Notes: generated from the letters alone by a model not told the origin. Counted from the first letter of the stretch, positions 9,418-18,585 are shown. The stretch: 64,000 bases of DNA from Tolypothrix sp. PCC 7910 (GCF_011769525.1 NZ_CP050440.1:4899501-4963500); one strand, 5' to 3'. Translations and numbers: made by a program.

Positions 9418-10090
9418 GTTCGCTCAACATCAATCAACTTTAAATACATTCTCTACTTAAATAGACGGAATGTAAAGATTGCGATTTCACTAATATTTAG
9501 TAAAGCAGGGAATAATATTACTTAGAATAGGGATGATAATTTTATAAAAAATTTTATTTACATCATAAAATTTTCATAAATAACAAGTAATACTACTATA
9601 ACTTTCATTTATTTTTTGGATAAGTATGAGTACTGAAAAACGTAATATCTACCTAAAGTGCTTGATATATAATGTTTTTGAGTTTATAGAAAAGCTAAAA
9701 AATATAAATAACGATGGTTTGGGGAAATGAATTATATCCTCAATTAATTTAATTAAGTATCTCAGTAATATTACTAACCTATTCATTAGGATACATATTC
9801 AAGTTCACAAAAACCTTAAAAAAATATACAGTATTTGCCCGCAAATTAAGTATCAAGCAGGAGATATATAAAGGGGAAAAGGAAAACCAGGAATTGTCAG
9901 ATGCGGAAACTTTTACTCTACAGTTTGGGCTTCATAATAAGCGGACTTTTGCAACTCACAAAGTTATCCTTAGAGTAAGCAAGTTAAGCATAACCTTGCA
10001 CAGTGAAGCCTTTTCCCCAACCAAAATTTTAAATTTAAAATGTTAGGCTTTAATGTTTACCTATATGGTTTTAGGTAAAGCAACATTTGC
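9418..10090. other. AT-rich intergenic region with two small open frames
   Basis: About 670 bases without a clear gene. Two small plus-strand frames exist. 9626-9730 encodes 34 residues starting MSTEKRNIYLKCL. 9901-9978 encodes 25 residues, MRKLLLYSLGFIISGLL and a short tail, which is hydrophobic like a toxin-type or membrane peptide. Neither has a convincing ribosome binding site, and I would not annotate them as genes without conservation or expression data. Confidence 0.3.
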
Positions 10091-11089
10091 CTATACCTTA
10101 ATTTTTGGATCTAAAACAATTTGCGAACCAGATTTATTCACATGGTAAGTCCAAGATTGCTCTTTTACTTTGACGCTGACTTCCCATCCTTCAACAGGAT
10201 TAAATTCCTTAGTACAGATGTCACCAAAGTTAAATTCGCAAGGATTACCAAAGTTTTTAGCTGTAGCTTGGGTAATTTGTAAATTCACAACTGCTACTCC
10301 AGAACGTTTAGCCGCATCTGCTAAAACTCTATTTGTGATCGCTCTTGCTAAAGTAGCATTTGGCGATACTTTAATTTTTGGATCTAAAACAATTTGTGAA
10401 CCAGATTTATTTACATGGTAAGTCCAAGATTGCTCTTTCACCTTAACGATTACTTCCCAACCTTCAACGGGTTTGTAAATCTCTGCACAGACTTCACCAA
10501 AATTAAAATGACATTCGTTACCAAAGGTTTTGGCTGTAGCTTGAGTGATTTGTAAATTCGCAGCTCCTACCCCAGAACGTTTAGCCGCATCTGCCAAAAC
10601 TTGATTGGCGATCGCTCTTGGTAAATTAACATTTCCCGATGCATTAATTTTGGGATCTAACAGAATTTGCGAACCATTTCTATTGGCGTGATAAGTCCAA
10701 GATTGCTCATTAACTTGAATAATTACCTCCCAACCGCGAATTGGCCTGTATTCCCTTGTACAAACTTCACCAAACTGGAAAATACAAGGATTACCAAAGT
10801 TTTTGGCTGTAGCTTGGGTGATTTTCAGATTAGCGATCGCTACTCCCGAGCGCTTTGATGCATCATTAAGTACAGCTTGAGTAACAGCTTTAGGCAGCTT
10901 TTTGCCAGTATTTTGGACATTTTGGGATAATTGTACTTGCGCTGCATGTGGAGCCGCAGTAGCAGTATTGTTGCTGGTAAGTCCAATTCCGTAGGATAGG
11001 AGGCTGGTTAGCGCCAGGGTTAAAATCACCCCTTGCGGTATACGACTTGTACCGTTGCTCACATGGGATTGTTTAGGAATATTTGTCAT
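10091..11089 (-). CDS. Secreted protein with three 92-residue repeats
   Basis: A 332-residue protein with a likely signal peptide (hydrophobic VILTLALTSLLSYGIGL, then Ala-rich sequence to about residue 46), then three tandem copies of a 92-residue module from about residue 65. Each copy carries RSGVAxxNLxITQATAK, a CxFxFGxxC pair that could form a disulfide, GWEVxxxVxEQSWTYHxN and GSQIxLDPKI. The family resembles conserved cyanobacterial secreted repeat proteins of unknown function; I cannot assign an activity. The last two copies are very similar at DNA level, which suggests recent duplication or gene conversion. Export to the periplasm or exterior is inferred. Confidence 0.75.
   Translation of the reverse strand: MTNIPKQSHVSNGTSRIPQGVILTLALTSLLSYGIGLTSNNTATAAPHAAQVQLSQNVQNTGKKLPKAVTQAVLNDASKRSGVAIANLKITQATAKNFGNPCIFQFGEVCTREYRPIRGWEVIIQVNEQSWTYHANRNGSQILLDPKINASGNVNLPRAIANQVLADAAKRSGVGAANLQITQATAKTFGNECHFNFGEVCAEIYKPVEGWEVIVKVKEQSWTYHVNKSGSQIVLDPKIKVSPNATLARAITNRVLADAAKRSGVAVVNLQITQATAKNFGNPCEFNFGDICTKEFNPVEGWEVSVKVKEQSWTYHVNKSGSQIVLDPKIKV
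10094..10897 (-). repeat. Three in-frame tandem repeats of 276 bp
   Basis: The string TTTTTGGATCTAAAACAATT starts near 10098 and recurs 276 bases on, with a third related copy near 10650. The two C-terminal copies differ at few positions over long stretches, so the array is a candidate for copy-number variation between strains. Confidence 0.75.
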
Positions 11090-11480
11090 GCTTTTATTAC
11101 CTTGAGAATTGCATAGTTAAACTAGCTACCCATCCCAATTCTCCGGAATCAGCACTTAATAGTTATAATTTTTCTGGATTTATTTAAATTTGCGTACTAC
11201 TTTGCTAGTAGCGGTGACGCTGAGGTTACTAAATATTAAGTGCATCCTGGTGGCGAATGAGTAATCAGATATTTCCTTTGACGCTACAGTTGCAATCTAG
11301 TTTCCTGAGTTCAAATTATCTCTTCTAGCGCGAGGTAGGGAGTGTTTCTGTTATTTGTTGCTTGTGCCTTACAGCACTAGTTAAGAGCTTCTATTTTGTA
11401 TTTATCCTCATATACAATATGGTTTTGTTACCAATAGTATGAGATAAACTGCGTAGATTAAATTAACGCGATCGCACTTC
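11090..11480. other. Intergenic region without visible gene
   Basis: About 390 bases. A small inverted repeat CTACT/AGTAG sits near 11212-11225. I see no coding sequence or recognisable RNA. It presumably holds the promoter of the three-repeat protein gene. Confidence 0.35.
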
Positions 11481-11816
11481 CTAAGCCACACCATATCCTG
11501 TATAGGGACGCTTATAAGGTGGATGTAACCCCAAGACAATATCTTCTTTTTTTACACCCATCTCTACTAATTCCTGGGCAATATCAACATCTGTCATGTT
11601 GCGCTGAACCCAAATTTTGCTATCCTTGATGTCTAAATGCATTACACAGTTATAAACTCGCTTCATCCCCTCCCAACCAAGTTCTAACAATTGGTAATGA
11701 TCGTTTTTTGTATCAAGAATTAACTGAGATTCTATATCTAAATTACTAGAGTTAAAATCGGCATGAGAATTTAACAGTGCTTCAATACATTGGCGATACT
11801 GTTCTATTCTTTCCAT
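11481..11816 (-). CDS. xisI: XisI-like fdxN element excision controlling factor
   Basis: A 111-residue XisI-family protein (MERIEQYRQCIEALL..., LGWEGMKRVYNCVMHLDI, KIWVQRNMTDVDIAQELVEMG, ending LGLHPPYKRPYTGYGVA). In Anabaena, XisH and XisI are needed together with the recombinase XisF for excision of the fdxN element during heterocyst differentiation, but the pair is multiplied in many cyanobacteria far from any such element. It overlaps xisH by 13 bases, so the two are translationally coupled. No xisF or nif gene is nearby, so the role here is unknown. Confidence 0.9.
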   Translation of the reverse strand: MERIEQYRQCIEALLNSHADFNSSNLDIESQLILDTKNDHYQLLELGWEGMKRVYNCVMHLDIKDSKIWVQRNMTDVDIAQELVEMGVKKEDIVLGLHPPYKRPYTGYGVA

Positions 11817-12220
11817 TCAACAATAGCCTCCTCAAGCGAATTATATATAACTAACTTAACTTGATAAAGTTTGATTGATTCTTGAATAAATCTTTCTTGA
11901 AAAAAAGACTCAAATGTATCAATAGGAACTGCTAAATACAATGTTCTATCTGGTTCAGTCATCTGTAAAGCGAGGCGATAATTCAAAAACTGTCCCAGCG
12001 CTGCATGAAAGTCAGTAATCGCAGAACTGTTAAGAAAGCTTTTGATTTCAATGGCGATTTTTCTCCCTTCTTTATCAGCAGCTAAAACTTTCTCTGCTGC
12101 TAAATCTATCTCAAACTTGACACGCTCAATTCTGATTTTGAGCGGATCGGCTGTAATAATCCACTGATCCTTGATTAGTGCCTGTTTGACAGCTTCATGA
12201 AATAGGTCTTTGTCCGCCAT
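11804..12220 (-). CDS. xisH: XisH-like fdxN element excision controlling factor (PD-(D/E)XK fold)
   Basis: A 138-residue XisH-family protein. A nuclease-like core is visible: KFEIDLAAEKVLAADKEGRKIAIEIKSFLNSS, with Asp, Glu and Lys spaced as in PD-(D/E)XK enzymes, then DFHAALGQFLNYRLAL. It is the first gene of a two-gene operon with xisI. The absence of a recombinase partner here suggests a stand-alone xisHI module, a common arrangement whose function is unproven; an accessory or toxin-antitoxin-like role is only a speculation. Confidence 0.9.
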   Translation of the reverse strand: MADKDLFHEAVKQALIKDQWIITADPLKIRIERVKFEIDLAAEKVLAADKEGRKIAIEIKSFLNSSAITDFHAALGQFLNYRLALQMTEPDRTLYLAVPIDTFESFFQERFIQESIKLYQVKLVIYNSLEEAIVEWKE

Positions 12221-12311
12221 TGATCCTTACCTGAACGCGATCGCAATTTCTTAAAATTTTTTTAACCCATCCTCACAAGCTTCCACCCTGCTATTTGTAG
12301 GTGGTGCAAAA

Positions 12312-12404
12312 TTAATCGCTACGACTGAAAAACACCGCCGCTATCACAATTAAACCTAACATTGCCAAGGGAACCCAGAGATTCGGGAGATCTGACCAAC
12401 CCAT
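12312..12404 (-). CDS. 30-residue single-helix membrane peptide
   Basis: A short gene reading MGWSDLPNLWVPLAMLGLIV and ending FFSRSD before TAA. It has a polar N-terminus, one transmembrane helix (about residues 9-26) and a charged tail, like the low-molecular-weight subunits of photosynthetic or respiratory complexes. I do not recognise it as any named Psb, Psa, Pet or Ndh subunit. It lies upstream of xisH on the same strand and diverges from the fusion gene at 12459. Confidence 0.45.
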   Translation of the reverse strand: MGWSDLPNLWVPLAMLGLIVIAAVFFSRSD

Positions 12405-12458
12405 CACGCAGCCATTCCATTATCAGGGATAATTCCTTTTATACCGCAAGCAGCCTGC

Positions 12459-14996
12459 ATGGAGAACCTGATGATGACATCTCCAGATACAGTGATTTGG
12501 CTACAAGAACGCACAGCTTTAGAAATTCTCTCACCTACGGTTTTAGAAGCGATCGCTCAGGTGATGGAGTTACAAGTTGTGCCAGCTAACACTACTCTAG
12601 TAAGCGAAGGTACTCCTCCGCAAGCACTTTATATTGTCCAAAATGGTCAATTAGAAAGTGAAACTAGTCAAACTAACTTAGCTTTACCTCGAGGATTTCT
12701 CCCAGGAGAAGTAATTCACCTTAAAGAATTACTGTTAGATGAATTAACGCCATTCGCAATTACTACCCTCTCAGAATGTCAATTATGGGTTGTACCTGCG
12801 GCTAAATTTCGCGAGTTAGTAACTCAATACCCAGAAATTAATCAGGCTTTTTTCCGGCTATTAGCGCAAGAATTGGCACAGGTAACATCGGCTTTAAGCT
12901 ACGAACAAGAACGGGCTGTAGCTTTACGTCCATATTTAGTCACCAAGGCGCAACGGGGAATTGTTGGTACAAGTCGGTATGCAGTACGTCTACGGGAACA
13001 GATTCGAGAAGCTAGTAGCGATCGCAAATCTGTAGAAATCTTTGGCGAACCAGGGTTAGAAAAAGATAATATCGCTACTTTAATTCACTTTAGCTCTCCA
13101 AAGCGGCGAGAACCAATTATTAAAATTAATTGTGGCATTCTGCAAACCAGTGGTGCAGAGTTATTCGGCCGCGCTGGCGGAAAACCAGGACTGTTGGAAT
13201 GGTTGGGGGAAGGTAGTTTAATTCTCAATAATATCCAAGAATTACCCCAAGAATTATTACCCGAAGTCGCCCAGTTACTCCAAACAAATACATATACTCC
13301 CATTAGTCGCCCTGGAGAACCAAAAGCTGAACCTCTTAGTACTCAAGCCAGAATTTTCATTGTTTCCGAAAAAGCTGACTCTCAGATTGAACGATGTATT
13401 GGTCATGTGATTAAAGTACCACCGCTACGGGTACGCAAAGCTGATATTAAAGCACAGGTGGAATATTACTCCAGTCTCTACAGCCGCGCTAGAGGTCTGG
13501 AAAAACAGCGTATTACCCCCGAAGCCTTACGCCGCTTGCAAGCTTACGATTTTCCCGGTAATCTCAAAGAATTGAAGAATTTAGTAGAAAGAGCGATAGT
13601 CCAGGCAGGAGAAGGAAAAGAACTTACAGAAGAGATATTTTGGTCAGCCGAACCCCAGAAAAAGCAATTTCGCGTTAATTTATTAAATGCTTATCCTGGT
13701 TTGCGGAGGTTTTTGCGTAGTGACTGGTGGCCCGATCGCATTAATTATGGTTTTACCTTTGCAGCCTTTGCTTTTTTGGTAGGTGTATTATTTATTGGCC
13801 CCCAAACACGCGATCGCAATTTTGCTTTAAATCTCTTTTGGGCTTGGTGGTGGCCGTTCTTTCTGTTTCTGTTCCCTTTTCTAGGGCGTATTTGGTGTTC
13901 TATCTGCCCGTTTATGATTTATGGTGAAATTACGCAAAAATTATCGCTGTGGTTGTTTCCCAGAAAACTTCAGCGTTGGCCCAGAGAAAAAGCGGAGAAA
14001 TGGGGCGGCTGGTTTTTATTTGGCCTATTTACCCTAATTTTCCTATGGGAAGAACTCTGGAAATTAGAAGATACAGCTTACCTCTCAGCTTGCTTGCTGC
14101 TATTAATTACCGCTGGGGCAATGATATTTTCCGCCATTTTTGAGCGCAGATTTTGGTGCCGCTATCTTTGTCCCATCGGCGGCATGAATGGTTTATTTGC
14201 TAAACTATCCATGACAGAACTCCGCGCCCAGCAAGGTATCTGTTCCGCCAGCTGCACCACTTATCAATGCTATAAAGGCGGCCCGCAAAAAGGTGAGGGG
14301 ATGGAAACAAACGGCTGTCCTTTGTACTCTCATCCTGCACAATTAGAAGATAACAGAGATTGCGTGTTGTGCATGACTTGCCTGAAAGCCTGTCCCCATC
14401 GTTCCGTCGAGTTTAACCTACGTCCCCCAGGTATTGAACTATGGACAACTCACATAGCCCACAACTATGAAGTAGCACTATTATTTTTGCTCTTGGGTGG
14501 TGTATATCTGCATCGACTGCCAGAATTACAAGCTTGGTTAGGTTTAAACGTAGATTTAACAATTTTTTGGCAGCATTTAGGATTATCTCTGCTAGTCTTG
14601 ATAGTTCCAGCAGCAATTTGCTTAGTAGCTTATGGCTTAACGCAACTGTTTAATTCAGGGCGGAAACCTAAAAAATTTATTGAGCTTGCTTATGGTTACC
14701 TACCATTAGTATTAGGAGGTAACTTTGCCCATTATCTGCATCTAGGCTTAGGAGAAGGTGGGCGGATTCTTCCCATAACTTTTGCTACCTTTGGCTTCAA
14801 TGGAGAACAGTTACCAGTCTTGATAGCACACCCCGCAGTCATCGACTTTTTGCAAGGCAGCACCCTGATATTATCCGTGTTGTTAACCGTAGTATTAACG
14901 CAAAACATTGCGCGTCAACCTCTGAAAGCCCTGCTTTGGCAGCACTTAGCAGCGATTGGGCTGGCTGCTAGTATGTGGATGATTATCGTTTTTTAA
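12459..14996 (+). CDS. cNMP-binding / degenerate NtrC-type AAA / membrane polyferredoxin fusion
   Basis: An 845-residue fusion of three parts. Residues 15-150 form a cyclic-nucleotide-binding-like domain (LVSEGTPPQALYIVQNGQLE). Residues about 165-395 resemble a sigma-54 activator AAA+ domain, but Walker A is GEPGLEKDN (196-204), Walker B is LILNNIQEL with the Asp-Glu pair replaced by Asn-Asn, and the GAFTGA loop is missing. The C-terminal lid FPGNLKELKNLVERAI is kept. From about 425 there are several membrane helices with NosR/CcoG-like cysteine motifs: WCSICP (480, 483), FWCRYLCP (567, 571), Cys595/599/604/620 and a 4Fe-4S cluster CVLCMTCLKACP (635-645). It looks like a membrane electron carrier controlled by a nucleotide sensor. 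Cyanobacteria lack sigma-54, so the AAA part is probably structural. Confidence 0.8.
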   Translation: MENLMMTSPDTVIWLQERTALEILSPTVLEAIAQVMELQVVPANTTLVSEGTPPQALYIVQNGQLESETSQTNLALPRGFLPGEVIHLKELLLDELTPFAITTLSECQLWVVPAAKFRELVTQYPEINQAFFRLLAQELAQVTSALSYEQERAVALRPYLVTKAQRGIVGTSRYAVRLREQIREASSDRKSVEIFGEPGLEKDNIATLIHFSSPKRREPIIKINCGILQTSGAELFGRAGGKPGLLEWLGEGSLILNNIQELPQELLPEVAQLLQTNTYTPISRPGEPKAEPLSTQARIFIVSEKADSQIERCIGHVIKVPPLRVRKADIKAQVEYYSSLYSRARGLEKQRITPEALRRLQAYDFPGNLKELKNLVERAIVQAGEGKELTEEIFWSAEPQKKQFRVNLLNAYPGLRRFLRSDWWPDRINYGFTFAAFAFLVGVLFIGPQTRDRNFALNLFWAWWWPFFLFLFPFLGRIWCSICPFMIYGEITQKLSLWLFPRKLQRWPREKAEKWGGWFLFGLFTLIFLWEELWKLEDTAYLSACLLLLITAGAMIFSAIFERRFWCRYLCPIGGMNGLFAKLSMTELRAQQGICSASCTTYQCYKGGPQKGEGMETNGCPLYSHPAQLEDNRDCVLCMTCLKACPHRSVEFNLRPPGIELWTTHIAHNYEVALLFLLLGGVYLHRLPELQAWLGLNVDLTIFWQHLGLSLLVLIVPAAICLVAYGLTQLFNSGRKPKKFIELAYGYLPLVLGGNFAHYLHLGLGEGGRILPITFATFGFNGEQLPVLIAHPAVIDFLQGSTLILSVLLTVVLTQNIARQPLKALLWQHLAAIGLAASMWMIIVF

Positions 14997-15030
14997 CGAA
15001 TTTTTCTGTCTCGTGTAAGGATTACAAATA

Positions 15031-15369
15031 ATGCAAGTTATCAAAAGATCCCTAAAACCGCAAACCTACATATCCTTCCTTTATATCTACCAAACTACTT
15101 GGGGCACGGCTGGTGATATCTGTTTAATCCGTGAATCAGTAGCTAAAGAAAGTGTATCGAAATTTATTGGTCGCAAAGTCCAATTAGCACTACCAAAGGG
15201 GTTAGAGCGCGATCGCTTGGCTAACTGTCCCATAATTAAAGTTGCGGGTAATGTGGGCGAAGGACATCCTAAAGATCACCCTCTGGAATGGGAGGCTTAT
15301 GAAGGTATAGACAAAGAAATAGCCAAAGCAGCCCTCAAACCTTGGGGCTTCAAGTTAATTGACAGCTAA
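15031..15369 (+). CDS. Hypothetical protein, 112 residues
   Basis: An unrecognised soluble protein beginning MQVIKRSLKPQTYISFLYIY. It has a mixed alpha/beta-looking composition and a Gly-rich middle (VAGNVGEGHPKDHPLEWEAYEG). It starts 34 bases after the fusion gene, on the same strand, so it may be co-transcribed, though the ribosome binding site (GTAAGGATTAC) is only moderate. No motif indicates a function, and it might be a fragment of a larger family. Confidence 0.45.
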   Translation: MQVIKRSLKPQTYISFLYIYQTTWGTAGDICLIRESVAKESVSKFIGRKVQLALPKGLERDRLANCPIIKVAGNVGEGHPKDHPLEWEAYEGIDKEIAKAALKPWGFKLIDS

Positions 15370-15449
15370 TTTGGCGATTTGATCGGCTCAGATCAACTCG
15401 CTGGGGCGTAGCTTTAGCGAGTGTTTGAGCATTATAATAAATTTTTTTT

Positions 15450-15673
15450 GATTATACCTAAATACAGTTCAGTTAAAAAATTAATTAATAACAAAACCAA
15501 AAAACTAGTTACTCAACAAAAAAACCGAACAATAATTTTGGAGGGGGTTTGGGGGACGCAACCGTCACCCAATCGGGGGTTTGGGGGAGAATCCCCCAAT
15601 TCATCTGGCTTTTTTGATAAGTGACAAATCAATCACTCATGAGCTTAACTGAACAGTATTGGATTATACCTAA
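15450..15673. mobile_element. MITE-like element with 16-bp terminal inverted repeats
   Basis: AATACAGTTCAGTTAA (15461-15476) and TTAACTGAACAGTATT (15645-15660) are inverted repeats with one mismatch, 200 bases apart end to end. The same 12-base string GATTATACCTAA lies at both outer sides (15450-15461 and 15662-15673) as a direct repeat, like a target duplication or an extended end. The interior is non-coding and has G-rich repeats (GGGGGTTTGGGGGA). No transposase gene is inside. Confidence 0.5.
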
Positions 15674-15765
15674 GCATTTACACCACTTTGACAAGCGATC
15701 GCCTTTTTCCTATTAATCTACGGTTGACTATAATTGTCAATTTGCGACGCAATGAAAAATGAATG

Positions 15766-16968
15766 TTATACAAACTTTTGATTAAATTCATATATCAAAT
15801 CTACTCTGCCCTTGCGTAACATTGCCGGGTCTAATCTTTCTGTAGTATTACAAGTCATCAACACAACTAAACGCTGCTTCATCTGCAGACCAGATTCATC
15901 TACTACACTTTGATATAAAGTACCATCTAATAAACTCAGAATATGTTCTGTTTTATTGTTATACTGCGCCACTTCATAAGCACGATTTTGAGCTAAGTTA
16001 TCAGCTTCATTAATAATGATGCAAATTCTCTCTAAATAAGTGGGTGGTACAAAGTTAGTAATTGCATCATGATCTAAGATAAAAATGACAAAGCCTAAAG
16101 GTACAAGAATTTCTTGGGCTACTGCTTGTGTCCATGCAGTTTTACCTGTACCCGGTTCTCCATGTACGACAACAGCTAATTGATTTTGATTGAGAATTGA
16201 CTGTTGTACTGTGTCTGTAAAGCTTTGAATATCTGCTGGAAATGTGCGAATGGGAAATTGGCTGTTTACCTTACCTACACGACTTTGATAACCACTTAAC
16301 ATCACTGCTAAGTCATAAGTCGCTTTGCTAATTAAAGTAGCCATATCTCTGGCCATTAAAGTGTATTGTCTCCGTCCGCGATCGTAAGGGTCAATTTGCA
16401 GCCAAATATCGTATTGAGACCAATAAGCGTAAACAGTATTAATCACATCTATCCTTTCCCAATTGACAAATTTTTCAACAGGAAAGTAAAAATCACGTTC
16501 TGAATAATATTGAGTAATAATATCAGGACGGTCTAAGATTTTTAAAACTCGCAATACAGTGATTTCTTGCAAGCGATTGAGTACATAATCAATAGGAATA
16601 CTATTGCGGCTCACAAATTGCGTGATGGGAGTTTCTGTACTCAGAACTTCCTTATAGCGATTATCTGGTGTTAGCGGTTCTGGGGTAATAAAATTCCAAA
16701 ATTTTTGTAATTCTCCTCTTGTATAATCGGAAGCTACATTTAATATATTTGCCCACCAACTATAATCTCTTCTACCTAACGCATCAGCATAGTAACTTGC
16801 TAAGTTAATAGTTTTTTGGGTTAATTCGTGGGTGTCATGAAAAAGAATTTGTCCAAAATATGCCAAATCAAAGTCCCGTTGAAATGGCCGCCAACCACTA
16901 CTTAAAAGGTTTTGACGGTTGTTATTTGCGGAATTGCCTTCGTTATTTCTAAAATCATCAAAAACCAT
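15766..16968 (-). CDS. AAA family ATPase, 400 residues
   Basis: The first 240 residues form an all-alpha-looking domain with many aromatic residues that I do not recognise. The C-terminal 160 residues are an AAA+ ATPase: Walker A GEPGTGKT (270-277), a Walker B region ICIIINEAD (316-323) where Asn320 stands at the usual Asp, sensor-1 Asn374 (MTCNT) and a sensor/arginine-finger segment LDPAMLRKGRVD. The Asn for Asp change may slow hydrolysis or be tolerated. It resembles single-AAA remodelers such as FtsH/BCS1-type domains, but no protease or membrane anchor is present. Monocistronic; role unknown. Confidence 0.7.
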   Translation of the reverse strand: MVFDDFRNNEGNSANNNRQNLLSSGWRPFQRDFDLAYFGQILFHDTHELTQKTINLASYYADALGRRDYSWWANILNVASDYTRGELQKFWNFITPEPLTPDNRYKEVLSTETPITQFVSRNSIPIDYVLNRLQEITVLRVLKILDRPDIITQYYSERDFYFPVEKFVNWERIDVINTVYAYWSQYDIWLQIDPYDRGRRQYTLMARDMATLISKATYDLAVMLSGYQSRVGKVNSQFPIRTFPADIQSFTDTVQQSILNQNQLAVVVHGEPGTGKTAWTQAVAQEILVPLGFVIFILDHDAITNFVPPTYLERICIIINEADNLAQNRAYEVAQYNNKTEHILSLLDGTLYQSVVDESGLQMKQRLVVLMTCNTTERLDPAMLRKGRVDLIYEFNQKFV

Positions 16969-18117
16969 ATTTTTAGTGATGTAGCGGTAGTTGAATTAGT
17001 TGATGTTGACGTAGAAAAGCTGAAAAAGTTTTTTTTAGTATAATCTAGTACATCTATTTCGGAAAAAATAGCTTATCCGACAAAGCGATGCAGCACATCA
17101 AATCGCAATTTTGATTTTTATCAACAATCTTAGGGTAATTTTAATTTAGCGTAGTGGTAGTAGTTACTGGCGAGTTGCTAGTACTAATACACATGAACCC
17201 CCCCACTAGGTACTACCCACAACGTCAAAATTAGTGTTTCAGCTAAAATGAGACAATACACGCCCTAAAAAAATTGCTATCGAGCTAGAGTATATACACT
17301 TATCTAAAGGTGGCGGAACTTTATATTCTCAAGAATAAAAAAAAGACTGTGGTTAATTTTTGACAGTTAGTCTCTGTCTAACTGAAAGGAAGATAAAAAG
17401 GCATCTAAATATATGTAGTTGAGCATCTTTTGTATTACATTGTATTACAAAAATTCCTAACTTGTCAAGTCCGGACAATTCTGCTGGGATTGGCATCATT
17501 GTGAGTAAATATAGATCAGACATAACAATAGCAAGAAAATTATTGACTTATAGCTATTGGGCGATGCTATCCGTCTATTTTTATGCATACTTGTGAATTT
17601 AAATTAATTACAAGCTGGCTAGTGTTCGCTTAAACTCTAACTGTTATGCTGTGGGTAATCACCACTCTACAAATACTACTTAATAAGGCTATATTCATTT
17701 ATAGGATGATTTATAAGTTTTAATGCATTTGAGAAATCAGAGATAGATGAAATGGGCAGTCTCTACTTTTTTTTCTAATTATTGCAATTACTTGGTAATT
17801 TCCTTTTTTAAATACGGTGTATATTTAACTGCCAATAATGTACATAAAAGTGCATTATAGTTTGTTCATTAAGTTATATCTACTTTTTGTTATATTTGAA
17901 GTTCTTATGTTATAAACCTAAAAACATTCTTTAATTTTGCATATAATACAAGAGGTAACTGCTATAGCTTCAGATTGAGGTTTATGAACCTCAGCATATA
18001 CACCTTTGATCAATATTCTTAATTGCAAGATAGCGAAATGCTAGTCCATCCTTAATGGATAAAAATTTCTGATTCCGCTACTAACAATTACTCTTATTTC
18101 AATACTCGGGAGAAGAA
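16969..18117. other. 1.15-kb AT-rich intergenic region
   Basis: The longest gap in the window. Features visible by eye are a hairpin CAGTTAG/CTAACTG near 17362-17382, a direct repeat of TGTATTACA near 17430-17450, and a small inverted repeat TTGTC/GACAA near 17463-17479. I find no credible protein gene or known RNA. It separates the AAA ATPase gene from the signalling cluster and must hold the promoter of the response regulator at 18118. Confidence 0.4.
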
Positions 18118-18585
18118 ATGTTAGCACATCCATTCATGAGTGATGAAAAGAAGCAAAACTCTCCGCAGCCTTTAATTTTGGCAGTCGAAGATCATGATGA
18201 TAATCTCGTGTTGATGAGTTATGCTCTTGATTCACTTGGTTGTAGATTCATTTGTCAGAAAGATAGTACAAATACAGTATTAGTTGCTAAAGAGTACCAG
18301 CCAGATTTAATTATTTTAGATATTTTATTGCCTACTATCAGTGGTATAGATGTAGTACGTTATTTAAAGCAAGAGTCACTCACTTGTAACATCCCTGTAT
18401 TAGCAGTCACAGCTTTAGCTAGCAATGAAGATAAAGAACGCATTCTCAAGGCTGGTTTTGATGCCTACCTCAGTAAACCTTATATGATTGAGGAATTAGA
18501 GGCTGTTATACGTCGTCTACTTTGTGGGAAGCTTGATTCCCCATCAGGTTTTGAATTATGTAGAGAATGTTTTGATAGTTTGTAA
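18118..18585 (+). CDS. Single-domain response regulator
   Basis: A 155-residue receiver-only protein. The acidic pair is in AVEDHDDN, the phosphoacceptor is Asp68 in LIILDILLP, the conserved Thr is in AVTALAS, and Lys is in YLSKPY. There is no output domain, so it probably relays phosphate or acts by protein contact. The ribosome binding site GGGAGAAGAA supports the ATG at 18118, though MSDEKK seven codons in is an alternative. It is convergent with the hybrid kinase at 18720 and separated from it by a terminator-like hairpin. Confidence 0.9.
   Translation: MLAHPFMSDEKKQNSPQPLILAVEDHDDNLVLMSYALDSLGCRFICQKDSTNTVLVAKEYQPDLIILDILLPTISGIDVVRYLKQESLTCNIPVLAVTALASNEDKERILKAGFDAYLSKPYMIEELEAVIRRLLCGKLDSPSGFELCRECFDSL

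Noticed and set aside
11481-12220. Border of an fdxN-type excision element beside xisHI
   Set aside because: No recombinase gene, direct-repeat border or nif gene is recognised nearby.
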